The translations under genes and the position numbers were made by a program. Source: Blasia pusilla (taxonomy: Eukaryota > Marchantiophyta > Marchantiopsida > Blasiales). From it: a stretch of DNA of 64,000 nt. Below, one piece after another: positions 15,080 through 27,499 of the stretch. Each line of letters starts with the position of its first letter. The stretch's first letter is position 1. The stretch spans positions 46,314,001 to 46,378,000 of the forward strand of contig CM114272.1 in the NCBI GenBank assembly GCA_050084515.1, in the 5' to 3' direction. Below the pieces are notes generated by a model. The model saw only the letters and a list, made by a program, of their open reading frames with translations. It made no database searches and was not told the origin of the DNA.

Positions 15080-15207
15080 TGTCGTGCGCATACACATCGC
15101 TACACAACATACATCACTGTCACCGAACACACACAAAAACACGCATGATCCCATGCTAACTCATGGCATCCAAACAACGAGACAAGAAGAACCAAAATAT
15201 CTCCAAT
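15080..15207. repeat. Module A, second copy (128 bp)
   Basis: Same length and sequence type as 14438-14565 in direct orientation, separated from the 640-bp unit by two bases. It is followed by GGCCCCCCTAG, which on the minus strand is a polypurine-tract-like CTAGGGGGGCC. Confidence 0.7.
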
Positions 15208-16515
15208 GGCCCCCCTAGTTGGTGGTGGCAGAGTACGCGTAGTGTCGCATCCTTTGCAGAGAGCACGACTAGTGCAGCATGCCCATGAGGAGTTGGGTCA
15301 CTTTGGGGTGAAGCGGACGTATAGCTTGCTCCATATTCAGTATTGGTGGCGAGGCATGCAGACTGACGTTCAACAGTTTGTTGCCAGGTGCATGGTGTGT
15401 GATCGGGTCCGAGCATCGTTCAATGCTCCGACTCCACAGTTGCATCCATTACCGATCATGGGCTTAGGGTATAGATGGAGTTTGGATTTTGCAGGACCTT
15501 TGCCCTTGACGGAGCGTCACAGTCGTTATGTGTTGGTGATGGTCGAGCACTTCTCGAAGTGGATCGAGTTGGTTGCATTGCCTGACAAAGCAAGTGAGGG
15601 AGTAGCTTCTGCCTTCCTTGACAGAGTGCTGAGTCATTATGGCGCACCAGTTGAGGTGTTGATGACCGGTACCGAAGTTTCACGGTGAGTTCCAGGCCTT
15701 GTGTGATCAGGCCGATCGACCACCGACGATTTCGCGAGATCATCCCGAGGCGGATGGATTAGCGGAGAGAGTTGTGCGAGCGGTGAAGAGGGGTTTACGC
15801 AAGTATGGCTTGCAGAGAGGTCACCTAGAGATTGGGACCTCCGTTGCCATGGTTGGCGATGGGATACTGATTTAGCGTGCAGGCATCCTTAGCGTCTTTT
15901 TCACCGTACTTGCTACTTTATGGCGAGAGCCGATTTACTTGCGGCCATTCGCCGAGATCTTTGGTGAGGTCTGAACCTTGATGACCCAGATGTATGGGTG
16001 CGAGCATGTTCTCGGAGAGGGCTGAGTTATTTTGAGAGTGATGCCCATGGCGTTCGAGAACTTGGCGATTGCACAACATCGGGATACGTTGAGGTATGCG
16101 ACTATTCGAGGTGGTGGTTATCGACCAGCTATCCGGAGGTTTCTCGGGAGATTATGTCTATTTGCAGCAGACGGCACCGGCGGCGTTGGATGTGATCTGC
16201 AGGCGCACTATCCCGAGTGCGTGACATTTTTCCATCGGATGTTCTCTTCTTTGGAGGGACGCGATGGTATGGTATGGAAGGACCATGTGCGTAATTGTGC
16301 GCCATGTCACCTTCCTAACATTGATGGTACTGAGAGATCCGAGCTTAGTAGTAGTTCCTGCAGGGCTTGCGTTGTATGTTGTGTGGTTCGCCCAGTGTAG
16401 TGCGCCACGATGCTAGTCTGTGATGGGTGTTCGAGAGGATGGCATATGGCATGTTTGACGCCACCTCTCACTAGGGTTCCTCAGGGACGATGGATGTGTC
16501 CCCGATGTACATAGA
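15208..16515 (+). pseudogene. Ty3/gypsy integrase with C-terminal PHD finger
   Basis: The plus strand encodes, in broken frames, an integrase: zinc-binding H2C2 (HAHEELGHFGVKRTYS then CMVCDRV), catalytic core with the first Asp in SLDFAGPLPL and the Glu in EADGLAERVV; the second Asp is lost at a small deletion and frameshift near 15665 (VLMTGTEV). A C-terminal region follows (RACSRRAELFERVMPMAFEN-type, about 15990-16250). Past a segment reading MVWKDHVRNCAPCHLPN there is a C4HC3 PHD zinc finger (about 16355-16515): CVVC, then [16 protein letters not shown], then GRWMCPRC. In relatives integrase inserts the DNA copy; a PHD finger reads histone H3 tails and could target insertion. Several frameshifts and stops make it non-functional. 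Confidence 0.78.
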
Positions 16516-16661
16516 GAAGGTAGTTCTACATTCCGACTTGTGTCTATGACATGGATGACAAGGAGGCGACTAACGATGGGGCCACATGAGCACCCGGCCT
16601 TCTTGCTCTTAGCGTCCGAGAGATGTATGTCATGGTAGGTAGGGATAGATGGCTATCTGGG
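16516..16661 (+). other. 3' untranslated part of the PHD element
   Basis: Homologous in reverse to about 30760-30930 (shared GATGTATGTCATGGTAGG and GGGATAGATGGCTATCTGG). It stops at 16661 at a CAGATA microhomology with the antisense protease fragment, so two element pieces were joined here by inversion. Confidence 0.55.
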
Positions 16662-18723
16662 GACAACACTCCACATCGGCTCTCGTCAAGCCCAATCCTC
16701 AGAATGACGCTTTCCCCAACATCAAGGGTTGCGCTCCTGAATCCAACAAGACGCGCTGTGGACTAAAAGCTCTACCTCCAGGACTCACCAATTGGAAGAC
16801 CTCTCCTCGGTTATCCAGCAACACAACACCAGGAGAAGCCATGGCACGCTCTATCGCGGGTCTAGCGGGCATCTCCGCCATCCTAGCAGCCGCAGCCTGC
16901 CATGAATCTGACGTGGACGGCCCGAGCATCCGCTCCAAGGGCAGGTCCATCACCTCCTCTGCAATCACCTCTGAACGTGATGCAGGAACTCCAACTCCAC
17001 GCTCACATAGTGAAGCGGCCAGCCGAAAAGCCTCGGCGGGCATACCTCCCAACGTCACAACATCGGAAGCAGAAAATAAAGGAGTGCGGTACACAACGGT
17101 GGCCGCCCCCAACAACGTGCTCGACACATGCCCCTCCTGAGCATCAACAATAGGAGTCGTCGCACTCGCTTCTCCCATCGCCCTCCGTGCTTGCACACCA
17201 ACAACATTACCAACTCTCCAGGAACTTTGATGAGGACCCATCGATGGGGTCCTCATCGCTTTGGACAACGTGAAAGATTGAGGAAGCCTAGTCTGTCTAC
17301 TGGCTTCCCCTCGCTCTGGATCCAACTCTGCCGCTACTCCACGCATCACAACTGCGGCGGCCTCCATCTGGGCAACCCCGCACATCCATCCAGGATCCTC
17401 CAGATCTCTGCCTGCTCCATATGATGTCGATGCCACGGATCCGGCATCGGGTAACCTCAATGCCATAGCGGCACCGCTCTCGTAGTCGTTGTATTTGAGC
17501 AGCCATCCCGGCCTCACGCCTGGCATCTCCCTCGGCGCGTCTAAGTGGTGGTACTCTACCTCCTCCACGGCAGCTCCACCACCTGTCGGGCAACTCCAGC
17601 TCCTCGTCCCCCCAACGGGACCACGAGCACGATCTCTAGGCCCACCCGGACCGGCTACTCGCTCTGGTGCCCTCTCGGCCTCGCCCAGGCGTAACTCAGG
17701 ATGTAAACTAAAACACTGGCGCGTGTATGACCATACCTCGACAATAGTCACACTGATAACCTCTGGTGCAAAGACCATCTCCTCCTCCATGATGAGGCAA
17801 ACGTCCATGACCCGACGAGTGCAATCACGCGATGATGGGCTCCACCACATGACCAACAAGTAATAGTAGGCGCGGCTGGCGAGCCGCATATGAAGGCGCA
17901 GGTCTCGTGGGCACGGCCTCTCGTATCCTCCTCCCCGAGCTCGTGGTGCCCAAATCGACCTATCTCGAGTCCACGTTGCCGCAGGTGGTGGAGACAATCG
18001 GATCGCTCGCCAGAACCCATGGTGGCTACGCTCTCCTCCGCCATGTTGCGCTCAATGTTCTCGGCGGTCCTAAAACATCTCTCAACGTAGGGAGGTGTTC
18101 ATAAGAAGCACCCCTCCCGCACCCGTCCGCAGTCGGTCCGTCCAAAGATCGCATTCCATGACTGGATAGCTGAGCCTCTGTCACCCCCTCGAGTGGCGTT
18201 GATCAACCGGCGCAAGCGAGTGTAAGCCTCACGCAAAATCTCACCCAAGCGCCTGGAAGTCGTGGATGCTCCGCAACTTCTCCGTCCATACCCCTGGTAG
18301 CTCGCCCTCAACTCAAGAAAGAACTCAACCACGGGGTTGAACTGGGGACGAACCCGACTAGACGGTGCAATCGCTCCGTCGGCGAAAGTGACCCCTCCTA
18401 AAGCGTCACTAGTGGAAGAGGCAATAGCTCTCCTCGACTCCTCCTCCTCATCCGGGAACGGCTCCGTCCATGACACATAATGTGGGTCATAGTAGAGCCT
18501 CCATGCCTCGATCTCACATGCATATCTCGAGAGAACTCATGGTAATCGTCCATGGGCCCCTCTAAATCTTTGGAACATACCGTTCCATGTCAGAACGGGT
18601 TGAACTCTCTAGAGTTCTGGCCCCGGGAGTCGCACCAACTCCTAAACTCGCTATAAAATCGTGCAACTCAATCGTGCCCCTCTGCACTGAAAACCTACGC
18701 GGTCCTCTACCCCGGTCGTCCAT
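16655..18723 (-). pseudogene. gag-protease pseudogene, PHD-type family
   Basis: Reading down from ATG at 18723: MDDRGRGPRRFSVQRGTIEL, an in-frame stop near 18570, then HYVSWTEPFPDEEEESRR (18476 frame), a gag-like segment EFFLELRASYQGYG and LGEILREAYTRLRRLINATR, a frame change near 18100, then a long open frame 17997-16699 (432 codons). That frame ends in an aspartic protease start: GVVLLDN, then QRVLLDSGAQPLMLGKA with the catalytic DSGA. The end is cut off at 16661. GC-rich compared with the flanks. The protease would process the polyprotein in functional relatives. A related copy with DSRA in place of DSGA lies at 55690-57300. Confidence 0.68.
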
Positions 18724-19462
18724 CTAAATGACGCCCAACCTGGTAGGACCACTCACAATGTGTGGCGATATGCTCACAAACTCCTCTACACCCTCCCCTC
18801 TCTCGACGATGACACGAAGGAGGTCGAGGTGGTCCCTCACGTGGAGACCCTCGAAACCTCGCGCCACTCGCGTAAAACCTCTAGAGCTACTCTCGGGTTC
18901 ACCACCTCGCCTCTCAAAGTCCCGAGCAGACTCGTGATGACCCTCGTGCCCCTCTCACCCGATCACTCGAACCTCGTGAGGAATCCCTCAATCACTCATC
19001 CCAAACATGCGGCACTCGATCTACACTCTCTCTCCCCGAGACGTGTAACGTGCGGCAACACGCGGCGTGGTGCGGCAAATCGACCAGGCTATCATCTCAT
19101 CGACAACCTACCCTCAACTCCGGACATCCCACACAAGTCTATGTCCCCTAAACCACATACATAAATGATGCTCTCAGCATCCACACACCCAATATCCCCA
19201 AATAAATCCCATAATCCCTCACACGTGCAGGGTAAAGGACCAGAATGGGTAACCTGAACACATGTCGATGTCGCTCCTCAGCAACTGCAAATCTCGACCC
19301 CAACTCGATCGTGGAGACAACTCCTCCAATCAGCAAGTCATACTCCTCCCGTATTGATCTTTGCTCAAAACTCCTCGATAGACAAATGCGGTCCCAATGA
19401 ACGGTCGGCGTTGCGGCGGCGAATTTTAACGGCTCTGAACGGCACGGCCCTCGATGGTGGGA
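18724..19462. other. Possible 5' leader of the gag element, otherwise unassigned
   Basis: It lies upstream of the gag start on the minus strand. Pyrimidine-rich, no LTR match elsewhere in the window and no primer site that I can identify. Confidence 0.3.
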
Positions 19463-20467
19463 TGTTGTCGCGACCCTCATGACCAAACAAGTGCCAAGCG
19501 GAACATCGGAACATTAGCGGGCTCACGCTAAGATGGTTTGCGCGTTGGAGTTGTCTCAAAGAGGAGACAAGAGACGAGACGCGAGCGAGAAGTCGTGTTT
19601 CAGATGTGATGGTCGCAACTCAGAAACCTGGACCAAACGCGGAATGAGACTTGAAAGAAGTCGAGTCTAGGAAGTGGGTTGCCAAAGGAAAGATCCGGAT
19701 TTGGAACGCCACTTGCGTTTGAGAGTTTCCGACTGTATTTATGGCCATAACTTTTAGCGCTGAGATGCGTTTGGAGCAAATAAGAGTGCGTTGGAAAGCT
19801 TATGAAGAGCCGGTTCAAACAAACCAAAGATCGCTGCAAATGCATAAGCAGCGGCCGAGATACAACCCGAAAACGACTGTAAGTGGAGTCGGGTTGAGGG
19901 CCACAATGAAGGGCCCGAACCTCTTTTCCCAAAGGGGAGGGGTTATTGGAGAACCCCAGAAGTACTAGTAAGGGGGAAGGTCTCCGAGAGTGCTTGGAAC
20001 CCAAACCCCACTTTGGGCGCCGCGGGGCGGCTCAAGGGCATGGAACGGAACGCGAGTTTGGGCGTTGGGTTGGAAAACCTGCACCAAGTCCATTGAGGCG
20101 ATTTTAGACATCCCTCTTGGATTTCACGCCGCAACTCAATTACTTGGGTCTCGGTTCGGAACTCACACGAGGACCGTTGAACAGTTGGGATCGCTAGGCG
20201 TGCAAGTGCCGTTTCAGATCCCTGGACTAACCAGGAAGTCTGTTCCAAGTCTTGAAGGACTTGCCATGTGTTGGGAGCTAGGAACTAAGGAAGGTTGAGC
20301 TTGATGAGACGCCGAGTTTAGGACTCGGTGGGTTGGAACGCCGGTTGGCCAAACCCGACTAACGAGAGTGCGTGTTTGGGTGCAGATCGGCGATGAGTTC
20401 GTGACCTACTGAACGCACGCTTCCGCAACACTAAAGATTGACGTTCAAGGAGAGTAGGGGCGCGACA
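19463..20467 (+). repeat. Solo LTR (1005 bp), inverted relative of 2135-3142
   Basis: Starts TGTTGTCGCGACCCTCATGA and ends GGGGCGCGACA. It aligns along its whole length with the LTR at 2135-3142 in reverse. No primer site or gag follows, so it is a solo LTR. Flanking 5-mers (TGGGA and GATGC) do not match, so no target duplication survives. The 134-residue frame at 19600-20004 is LTR sequence. Confidence 0.82.
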
Positions 20468-21537
20468 GATGCGGCACTCGGCGGCATACCCTCCTCAATC
20501 AATAATAATCCCACACTCTACTCCACAATGACGCTGCGGCTCCGCGATCGAGATGGTGCGGTGCGGCCACGAGCGGCACGGCGCGGCAATCGGCGGCGCG
20601 TTGCGGCTACGGGCGTCACGGCACGATACTCGATCGTCGTCGAGCGGCTACCAATCACAAAATAGCAGCATGAAATCAAAACTCAAACACCATAACCGGA
20701 GGTCATCTGCCTTCACTGGTTGATGAAGAAACTGCGATGACGGTGGCGTCCAAAACAAAGTACGTGGTGGCGACGCAAGTCAAGGAATCAACGAACGTCA
20801 TGGAAGACCCTCCACTCCGTAATGCGGCAATGGCACCCAAAGGGTGGACAATGGACGGTGGACCCTTGACAGTGACGGTTGACCGCTGATGGTGACGGCC
20901 AACCAATGACGGTGACGGTTGACCGTTGACCGTTGACGGTGACTATGATGGCGACGGCCGCCGCCAGTGTGGCGGCTGATTTAGGGTCTGCACGATTTAA
21001 CCCTAAAAATCGCCTAGCAATGGCAGCTTTACAAGATTGCCCATAACTTTTTGCTCGCAACTCCAAATTGTACATTGTTTGTTGCATAGCGTGTACAGCT
21101 TCACAATCTACGCTACCATCAAAAAATATTTAGAATCGGACATTTCAGTAAAAACTGACGGGGACTGTCGTAAAGCCCAATGTCTCTTTCTCCTACACAA
21201 AATTCGGCAGCGCTCCCGTGCTGATTTCTCCCAACGAAAATGTAACATCTGTAAAAATACATATCAGCAAGCTACATGGTGCTCCCGAGAGCACCAGCAT
21301 GGGGCAACCCGCCCCCATACTCAATCCCTATCAGAAATTGGTCAGCGCTTCTGCGCGCCACTCTTCCACACGAAAAATCGGCAAATGCAAAGAGTAATGA
21401 AAGCAGCCCTTGCTCCGGTGAGCACTCCCATGAGCCGCTGAACGGGGAACACGGTCCCCAACCTACAAAAACAGCGAATGACCAGCGAGCTCCCCCATGA
21501 AGCTCTCTCACTCTCTCATTCTCTCATTCTCTCTTTG
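20468..21537. other. GC-rich simple-sequence region, no gene
   Basis: 20468-20640 is rich in GCGGC/GGCGC blocks. 20865-20955 holds short tandem copies of GACGGTGACGGTTGACC and TTGACCG. 21500-21540 is CTCTCATT-rich. No coding motif. Confidence 0.5.
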
Positions 21538-22051
21538 TAAAGTAAGATCCAATCTCTCTCTCCACCATCTCACACCATAGCTCTCAAAGGTGTGTACTCT
21601 CTCTCATGTCAAACCAAACCCACTCTCCTAATGAGAGGCTTGGGTTACACTCACAAGGCAAGGTACCATAGCTTTGCCGCCTCATGCCAAGAGGTTCAAC
21701 AAAGAGAGAATGAGCTCTCGAGCTCTCTCTCCTTGAGGTATACCCCTCCTCTCTCCCAAGCTCTCTCCATGGTAACCTATTCTCCCAAGTCACCTCCTTG
21801 GCTCTTGACCTGATGTAGGAGGTCAAGGGCCACTTAACAAAAATAGTAAGTCGATCATATACTCAAAATGGTACTTACCTAATATAGTAAGTTCCTCAAT
21901 ATGGCTCCAAATGAGCCGAAACGAAGGGGAAACGTGCTATCTCAAGTTTCCAAGGGCCTTAGCAGGTCACCCTCGACCTACTGGGCGTGTCCTCCACTAC
22001 TCATGAAGGCGCTCTATTAGATCTCACCGATCTATCCTAAAAGATGTGACA
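21538..22051 (-). repeat. LTR module B without flanking A
   Basis: About 97% identical by eye to 14566-15077, starting (minus) TGTCACATCTTTTAGG. Neither side carries module A, unlike the copies at 14.4 and 30 kb. Confidence 0.75.
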
Positions 22052-25000
22052 TAACTCTCCGAATGTGATAAGTTGCAAAAATGTGCCCCACCTTAGTCAC
22101 CAACTAATTGAGATGCTGAATTGATATCCATCTTGCCCCTATATATAGGTAACTTTGTCCTTACCTCAACCAATTAATACCTTGGGGATCGGAATGGTGA
22201 TGAATTTCTTAGCCATGTACCCTGCTACATTTATCAGCTCAAAGGCTACGAGAAAGCCACCAGGTGTCTGCCTGCCTCTGGAAGGCCTGATTTGGCAAAT
22301 ATATGTGTCCCAAGAAAATCAAATCAAATCACTCAACCAATCGAATCAAGGCAGGGGTTTGCACAAGTCCGGAATAGCGTATAAGTAAGAAGGTTGTGAC
22401 CATAGGGTATAGTGAACGATTATTCCAACCGCACAAGTCCAGAATAGTATATTAAGAAGGTTGTGACCATAGGGTATATTTTTTGTTAAAGGCTGGGCTT
22501 CACTTCTTATAGAAAGTGGAATTCTAATTCCTTTCCACACATAGTAATCCTCACATGTCTCAGTGATAGTATAGATACCCAATCTCCAAAGAACAAAGTG
22601 CAGGTGGACTTCTTATAAAATAGGCAGAAATAGTGAGATGTTGGTGTGAATAGTGCAATTGGAACAACTTATTTACACCTGAATTGTAAGTTAGCAAGAT
22701 ATTTGAATTTGTGAAATACATTTATTCTAAAAAACGGTTGTAAAGTATAACATTCTGGATGTGATGGGATTGCAAATGCTAAATACCCTAAGGAATGTGT
22801 GCAATGTCGTGCATCACAATGAGGGAGATCGCTGCAAATAGATAACTGTAATGGTGAGTTCATAAAGGTGACATGGTTGCACAAAGGTGCAATAGTTATA
22901 TGACGGACGTAAAAACATGAACCAGCAGATTATGTAAGCTATAACATTGTCTAAACAAAAGTATGGCTACCATGCAAAAATTGTTGCAGCCTAGGACGAT
23001 AGAAAGTAGAACAAAATGTAAACAACAGTTGGTGGTATAGAAAGCATTTAAAGTATTAAAGGTCAATTGGCTTTGATACAATAAATTCCTACAAAAAAAA
23101 TTGGCTTTGATACAATATGCAACATAAGTATGGAAATCATGCAAAAATTTATGCAACTTAGGAGGATACATAGTACAACATAATGTAAACAAAAGTTGGT
23201 GATATAGAAAGCATTTGAAGTATTAAAGGTTAGTTGCCATTGGTAAAATTCCTACATATACAACACAAATTAGATTAGCATACATCACACAGGTGCCACT
23301 AGATTTGTTGTGGAATTAAATTCAACCAGTTTCTTTACAAATGACATTTGGTAGAGGCTTCCACAATAGCAAAAAAGATTATTATAACACGGTGCAAGTA
23401 GCCAACCAGAGCATCCAGGTCTGATGCAGAGATGTATGGCAACGAAAACAAACTACGATGTCAATAACTAAAAAATAGGTGCACCACTCAGAGGCTACTG
23501 CTAATGTTTGGTCTGTTGTGCCAATACAAGTAGAGACTTAGAGAAGTACACGAAGTAATGTCAAATGACATTGTGAGTATTGAGCAATGCCTAGTGGAAA
23601 ACCAGCAACTACTTGATAGTGCACAAGGTTTGCAAACTAAGAACGCAATCATGTAGTTCACAATCGTTCTCATACTTACAAGTACAAAGTTGCAGAAGGC
23701 CAGATATGCTACTTTCTATAGCTTTAATTTTATTTTGAAGATTGAGAATCCTATCACACTTATAGTTATCATCTACGGCTAGAGATCACATGACTGTGCG
23801 TAAATATCATTATGATGCTCACTCTCATCAAGTTTATCCTGCATAATGCCTATGTTTTTTTGTTGTATCCTCAAATAGTCTGGTAGGTACGATGTGACTA
23901 CATAGATTGGGTCTCCCATACTGAGCAATTTTATTTTTGTGTTGTATGATCGACGCCTCGTACGACACTTATTTGATGTCGCGCCATTATTTGAAGCAGA
24001 TGTCTGATATGTATTGCCGTTGTGGTCATCACCTGAAGTGACATCCTGCAACAACAACACACACGCACATGATAGAATGGAATGCAAGTCTGTTCCATAA
24101 ACCTGGTTGGTAGGTCTCTGAGTGTCCAGCAAGGCAACGTGACAAGTACTATTAAGACAAATGCATGCATGAACTACAAGTTGACTATACTAGTTGACAT
24201 GGGTAGCATATGAACTTAGAATACAATTTGGCAATTGCAGTGTTGAGAAAGAAATGTATTTTTTAACACATCTAGATAGAGATAAGTAACAAAATTTTTT
24301 ATTAAGGTGATGACGACCAGTATAATTGTGCATATGAAGAGACATGTGCACTTCATGTGTGAGAAGGAAAAATAAGTTCCCAACAAGAAAAGCATGGTTG
24401 AAATACTGTGCATGAACTCATGTGTGAATTGAGGACATGAGGCAAGAAACAACACCAACAAACAAACTTGCACAAGGTAACAAGCCATGACTTATGTAGC
24501 TTGTACATGTTACGAAAAAATTGGTTACACATTTTGCAAAGAAGTAAAATTCAGTAGTACATTCGGATGGAGTAAAGCTTGCTAAGCGCTTGGGCTGGAA
24601 AATTATTCAAAAATGTAGCACATAGACTAGGTTTATTGCCACTTGCATCCTTCCATATATGGATATCTGTCAGACACAACGGTTCACATAATCATTAATG
24701 TGAACCAACCTGGAAAGAACAGTAAATATTGGGCACCTTAATAGTTATTTCTTATGAAAGAACATAAAATAAACCAGTAATTTGCATATGTATGATTGAT
24801 TATGAATGGGAACGTTATGATTTCATAACAAACAAAGTTAGGAGTCTGATTGATTAATGAAAATAATTACGAAACTTCATCATAATGAAATCTCCAAAAT
24901 ATAGTGAGTACTCTCTACATAAACACAAATATGGAGAAAATTTCTCGTATGTGAATTGCATGAGACCAATCAAACTAGCGGCCGGTTTGATTCTCAAAAC

Positions 25001-25367
25001 GTAGTGAACCATATGAATCCAACATTAAGCAATTCAAGTTGAACATTTGGCTCCCATAAGGAGACGAGTGATGCCCCAAAATGTAGAGGTAATCATAAGA
25101 AGATGGGTTTACATAATCCTATTTGCACCAATCCTCTAAGGAACATTCTAACGATAATTGAAACTACCCATTACCAAGCATCAAAATGGCTAGAGTTATC
25201 TGAGTTTCTAAGAGGTGTCAATATATCTGGTAGACATGGTACAAGGATGCGCCGATCCAAGAAGAAGTGCGATACGGGCGGAACCCAAACGGCAAGTTGT
25301 TTAGATTATTCCCCAACCCAACAGAAGTAGAAGTGACACCCCCTAATATTCTGAAGGTCGAAGGCCA
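22052..25367. other. Anonymous AT-rich DNA with two local duplications
   Basis: A ~50-bp block (CACAAGTCCGGAATAGxxTAT...GACCATAGGGTAT) occurs at about 22362-22410 and 22430-22480. A ~110-bp block (AAGTATGGxxAxCATGCAAAAATT...TTAAAGGT) occurs at about 22962-23070 and 23128-23240. No gene is supported. Confidence 0.5.
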
Positions 25368-25547
25368 TCTATATTATTATGGGAGAGTGCCCTTATAAGA
25401 GGTGTTACGTCTCCTCATGACACGTGTCTTTTTGGACCAATAAGATTCTTCCTCTTAATACATTATTCCGCGGGTTACAAGTGCTCTCCTCCCGAGTTTG
25501 GAATCGACTACGTTTTTGCACCCGTGCAGAGCACGGGCACCGTCTAG
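25368..25547 (+). mobile_element. Compact complete non-autonomous Helitron, 180 bp
   Basis: The 5' end is TCTATATTATTATGGGAGAG after an A (25367). The 3' end is the hairpin CCCGTGC-AGA-GCACGGG (25521-25537), then CACCGT and CTAG (25544-25547), followed by T. Insertion between A and T, TC start, 3' hairpin a few bases before CTRR, and no target duplication are all canonical. The internal sequence differs from the array units, so it is a separate subfamily sharing termini. Confidence 0.85.
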
Positions 25548-25781
25548 TCTAATCAGATAGACAACTCGCAGGAAACGGTAACCACTCAACGTATTAGAAC
25601 ATTAAGCACCTCATGGAAGAATCCTGTGCACGTCCGTGGCTTCTGTATGATCTCCTAATCTGCACTTAAGTGTTGCTCTTCGTGTTGGATTTCTCCTCGC
25701 ACGGCTTTCTCAAAGACTGAACTTGGTCGCAAGGAAATCATCGACCGATGCTTTACAAGAGCCGATTGCTCATAATATTCA

Positions 25782-26564
25782 CTAGTAATGTGCCCGTGCG
25801 ATGCACGGGAAATAGAAAAAGTGTTTGAAGAGCTAGTGTATAGCCCATGAAGGAAAGAGATTAAAGACGTTGCACATAAATTCAAATTTTTTTCTTGTTG
25901 CCCGTAGCATGTGAAACATTTTCTCGCTACCCAGTTATCACATGCGATGCAAGGGAAATAAAAAAGTGTTTGAAGAGCTAGTGTATAGCCTGTGAAGGGA
26001 AGAGATTAATGATGCTCTACATGAATTCAATTTTTTTTCTTGCTGCCCATAGCATGTGAAACATTTTCTTGCTGCCCAATTGCCACGTGTCAAGCAGAGA
26101 GGTGTTTGCAAATCAAGAAGACACTCTCCCATAATAATATAGATAAGGTGCCCGTGCGATGCAAGGGAAATTAAAAAGTGTTTGAAGAGCTATTGTGTAG
26201 TCCGTGAAGGTAAGAAATTACTAATCTGCATATAAATTCAAATTTTTTTCTTCTTGCCCGTACCATGTGAAACATTTTTTTATTGCCCAGTTGTCATGTG
26301 TCAAGCAAAGAGATATTTGCAAATCAAGAAGGCACTCTCCTATAATAATATAGATGAGGTGCCCGTACGATGCAAGGGAAATAAAAAAGTGTTTGAAGAG
26401 CTAGCGTATATCCCGTGAAGGAAAGAGATTAATGATGCTCTATATAAATTTCAAAAAAAAATTTCTACCCGTAACATGTGAAGCATTTTCTTGTTGCCCA
26501 ACTACCATGTGTCAAACATAGAGGTGTTAGCAAACCAATAAAGCACTCTCCCATAATAATATAA
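25782..26564 (-). mobile_element. Three-unit tandem Helitron array (reversed)
   Basis: On the minus strand unit starts (TCTATATTATTATGGGAG) lie at about 26564 (first bases mutated), 26354 and 26143. The only CTRR is CTAG at 25785-25782, just past the hairpin CCCGTGC-ATC-GCACGGG (25793-25809). Unit sizes are about 210, 211 and 362 bp, the same architecture as the array at 10444-11234, including the internal duplication in the last unit. Confidence 0.78.
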
Positions 26565-27301
26565 ATTTCGTAAAACTCAAACACTTGGACTATCATAAAC
26601 TTCATAATAAATTTAAAGTGTTTGAAGAATTTGGATGTTTGAAGAAATTGTGAGGTTCAGCAAAGTCTGAGTTTGCAACTAGGAAATATCTTAGCAAAAT
26701 ACATTTCAAGTGATAGCTTCAACACCGGGACCCTATGCACTTGGCCTACGGTAATAAAAAGTTGGAAATATGCCTGCCATGTGCCGCGATGCGTCCATCG
26801 CCTTCAGTCTTCTAGATTTCGTCCAACTAACTGTCTGAAAATGGAAACTGTTAACCGCATGTACGACCTACCCACGATGTGACACGATATGAGTGGTCTG
26901 AGCTGAGTTTACAGATGGAGTCAAGTGCGGCTCAGACCTCTCATGACCACTGCCTCCTAACTACAATCGAGATGGATCGACGCAAGATATTTCCGGCCGC
27001 TCGTAGGTGAAGTCTGCTCGCTGCCTTCGGCGAGGTAAAGGCTGAGAGGTAAAATGGCTGCCCTGGCCAAGCTCAAGGCGAAGACACATTTCTCGTCAGA
27101 TCAGATCTTCTCCACACCGATCTTACATTTTTGTCAAACAGGTAACTGAGGTCAGGATTTTTCACCGAAGTCGATCGTGGGTCTTTAGCATCATCATCGT
27201 AGCCCTCGAGTGCTCTCGATTTCCAGCCAGCGCGTCCTTATATCAACATGGGACTCCCTTTTCGAGATTTACGCCGAGACTCCACCTCACATCCATAAAA
27301 A
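26565..27301. other. No recognisable feature
   Basis: Moderately GC-rich; short frames only. It lies downstream of the 27500-27904 gene and may contain its 3' region. Confidence 0.35.
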
Positions 27302-27485
27302 TAGTAGTCGTGATTCAAGCTTCTGTTCATACTCGCAGAGATATTAGTCCGGCGAATGCCACAATCGTCGAGAGAAAAAGCTCGGGCTCCGTGTGGTAGT
27401 CGAGATTCAGGCTTCTGTTCACATTCATAACGATGCTAGTCCGAGGAATATTACAACCGCCTAGAGAGAAAGCTCAGGGCTCCAT
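27302..27485. repeat. Tandem duplication, about 2 x 95 bp
   Basis: Two diverged copies of AGTAGTCGxGATTCAxGCTT...AGAGAxAAAGCTCxGGGCTCC. Directly downstream of the minus-strand gene, so it may lie in its 3' untranslated region. Confidence 0.65.
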
Positions 27486-27499
27486 CTTCCGACTGGGAA

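Noticed and set aside
16649-17140. 163-codon plus-strand ORF
   Set aside because: Antisense shadow of the gag-protease frame, which carries the DSGA motif.
19600-20298. 134- and 102-codon ORFs
   Set aside because: They lie inside the solo LTR and their twins occur in the LTR at 2135-3142; non-coding.
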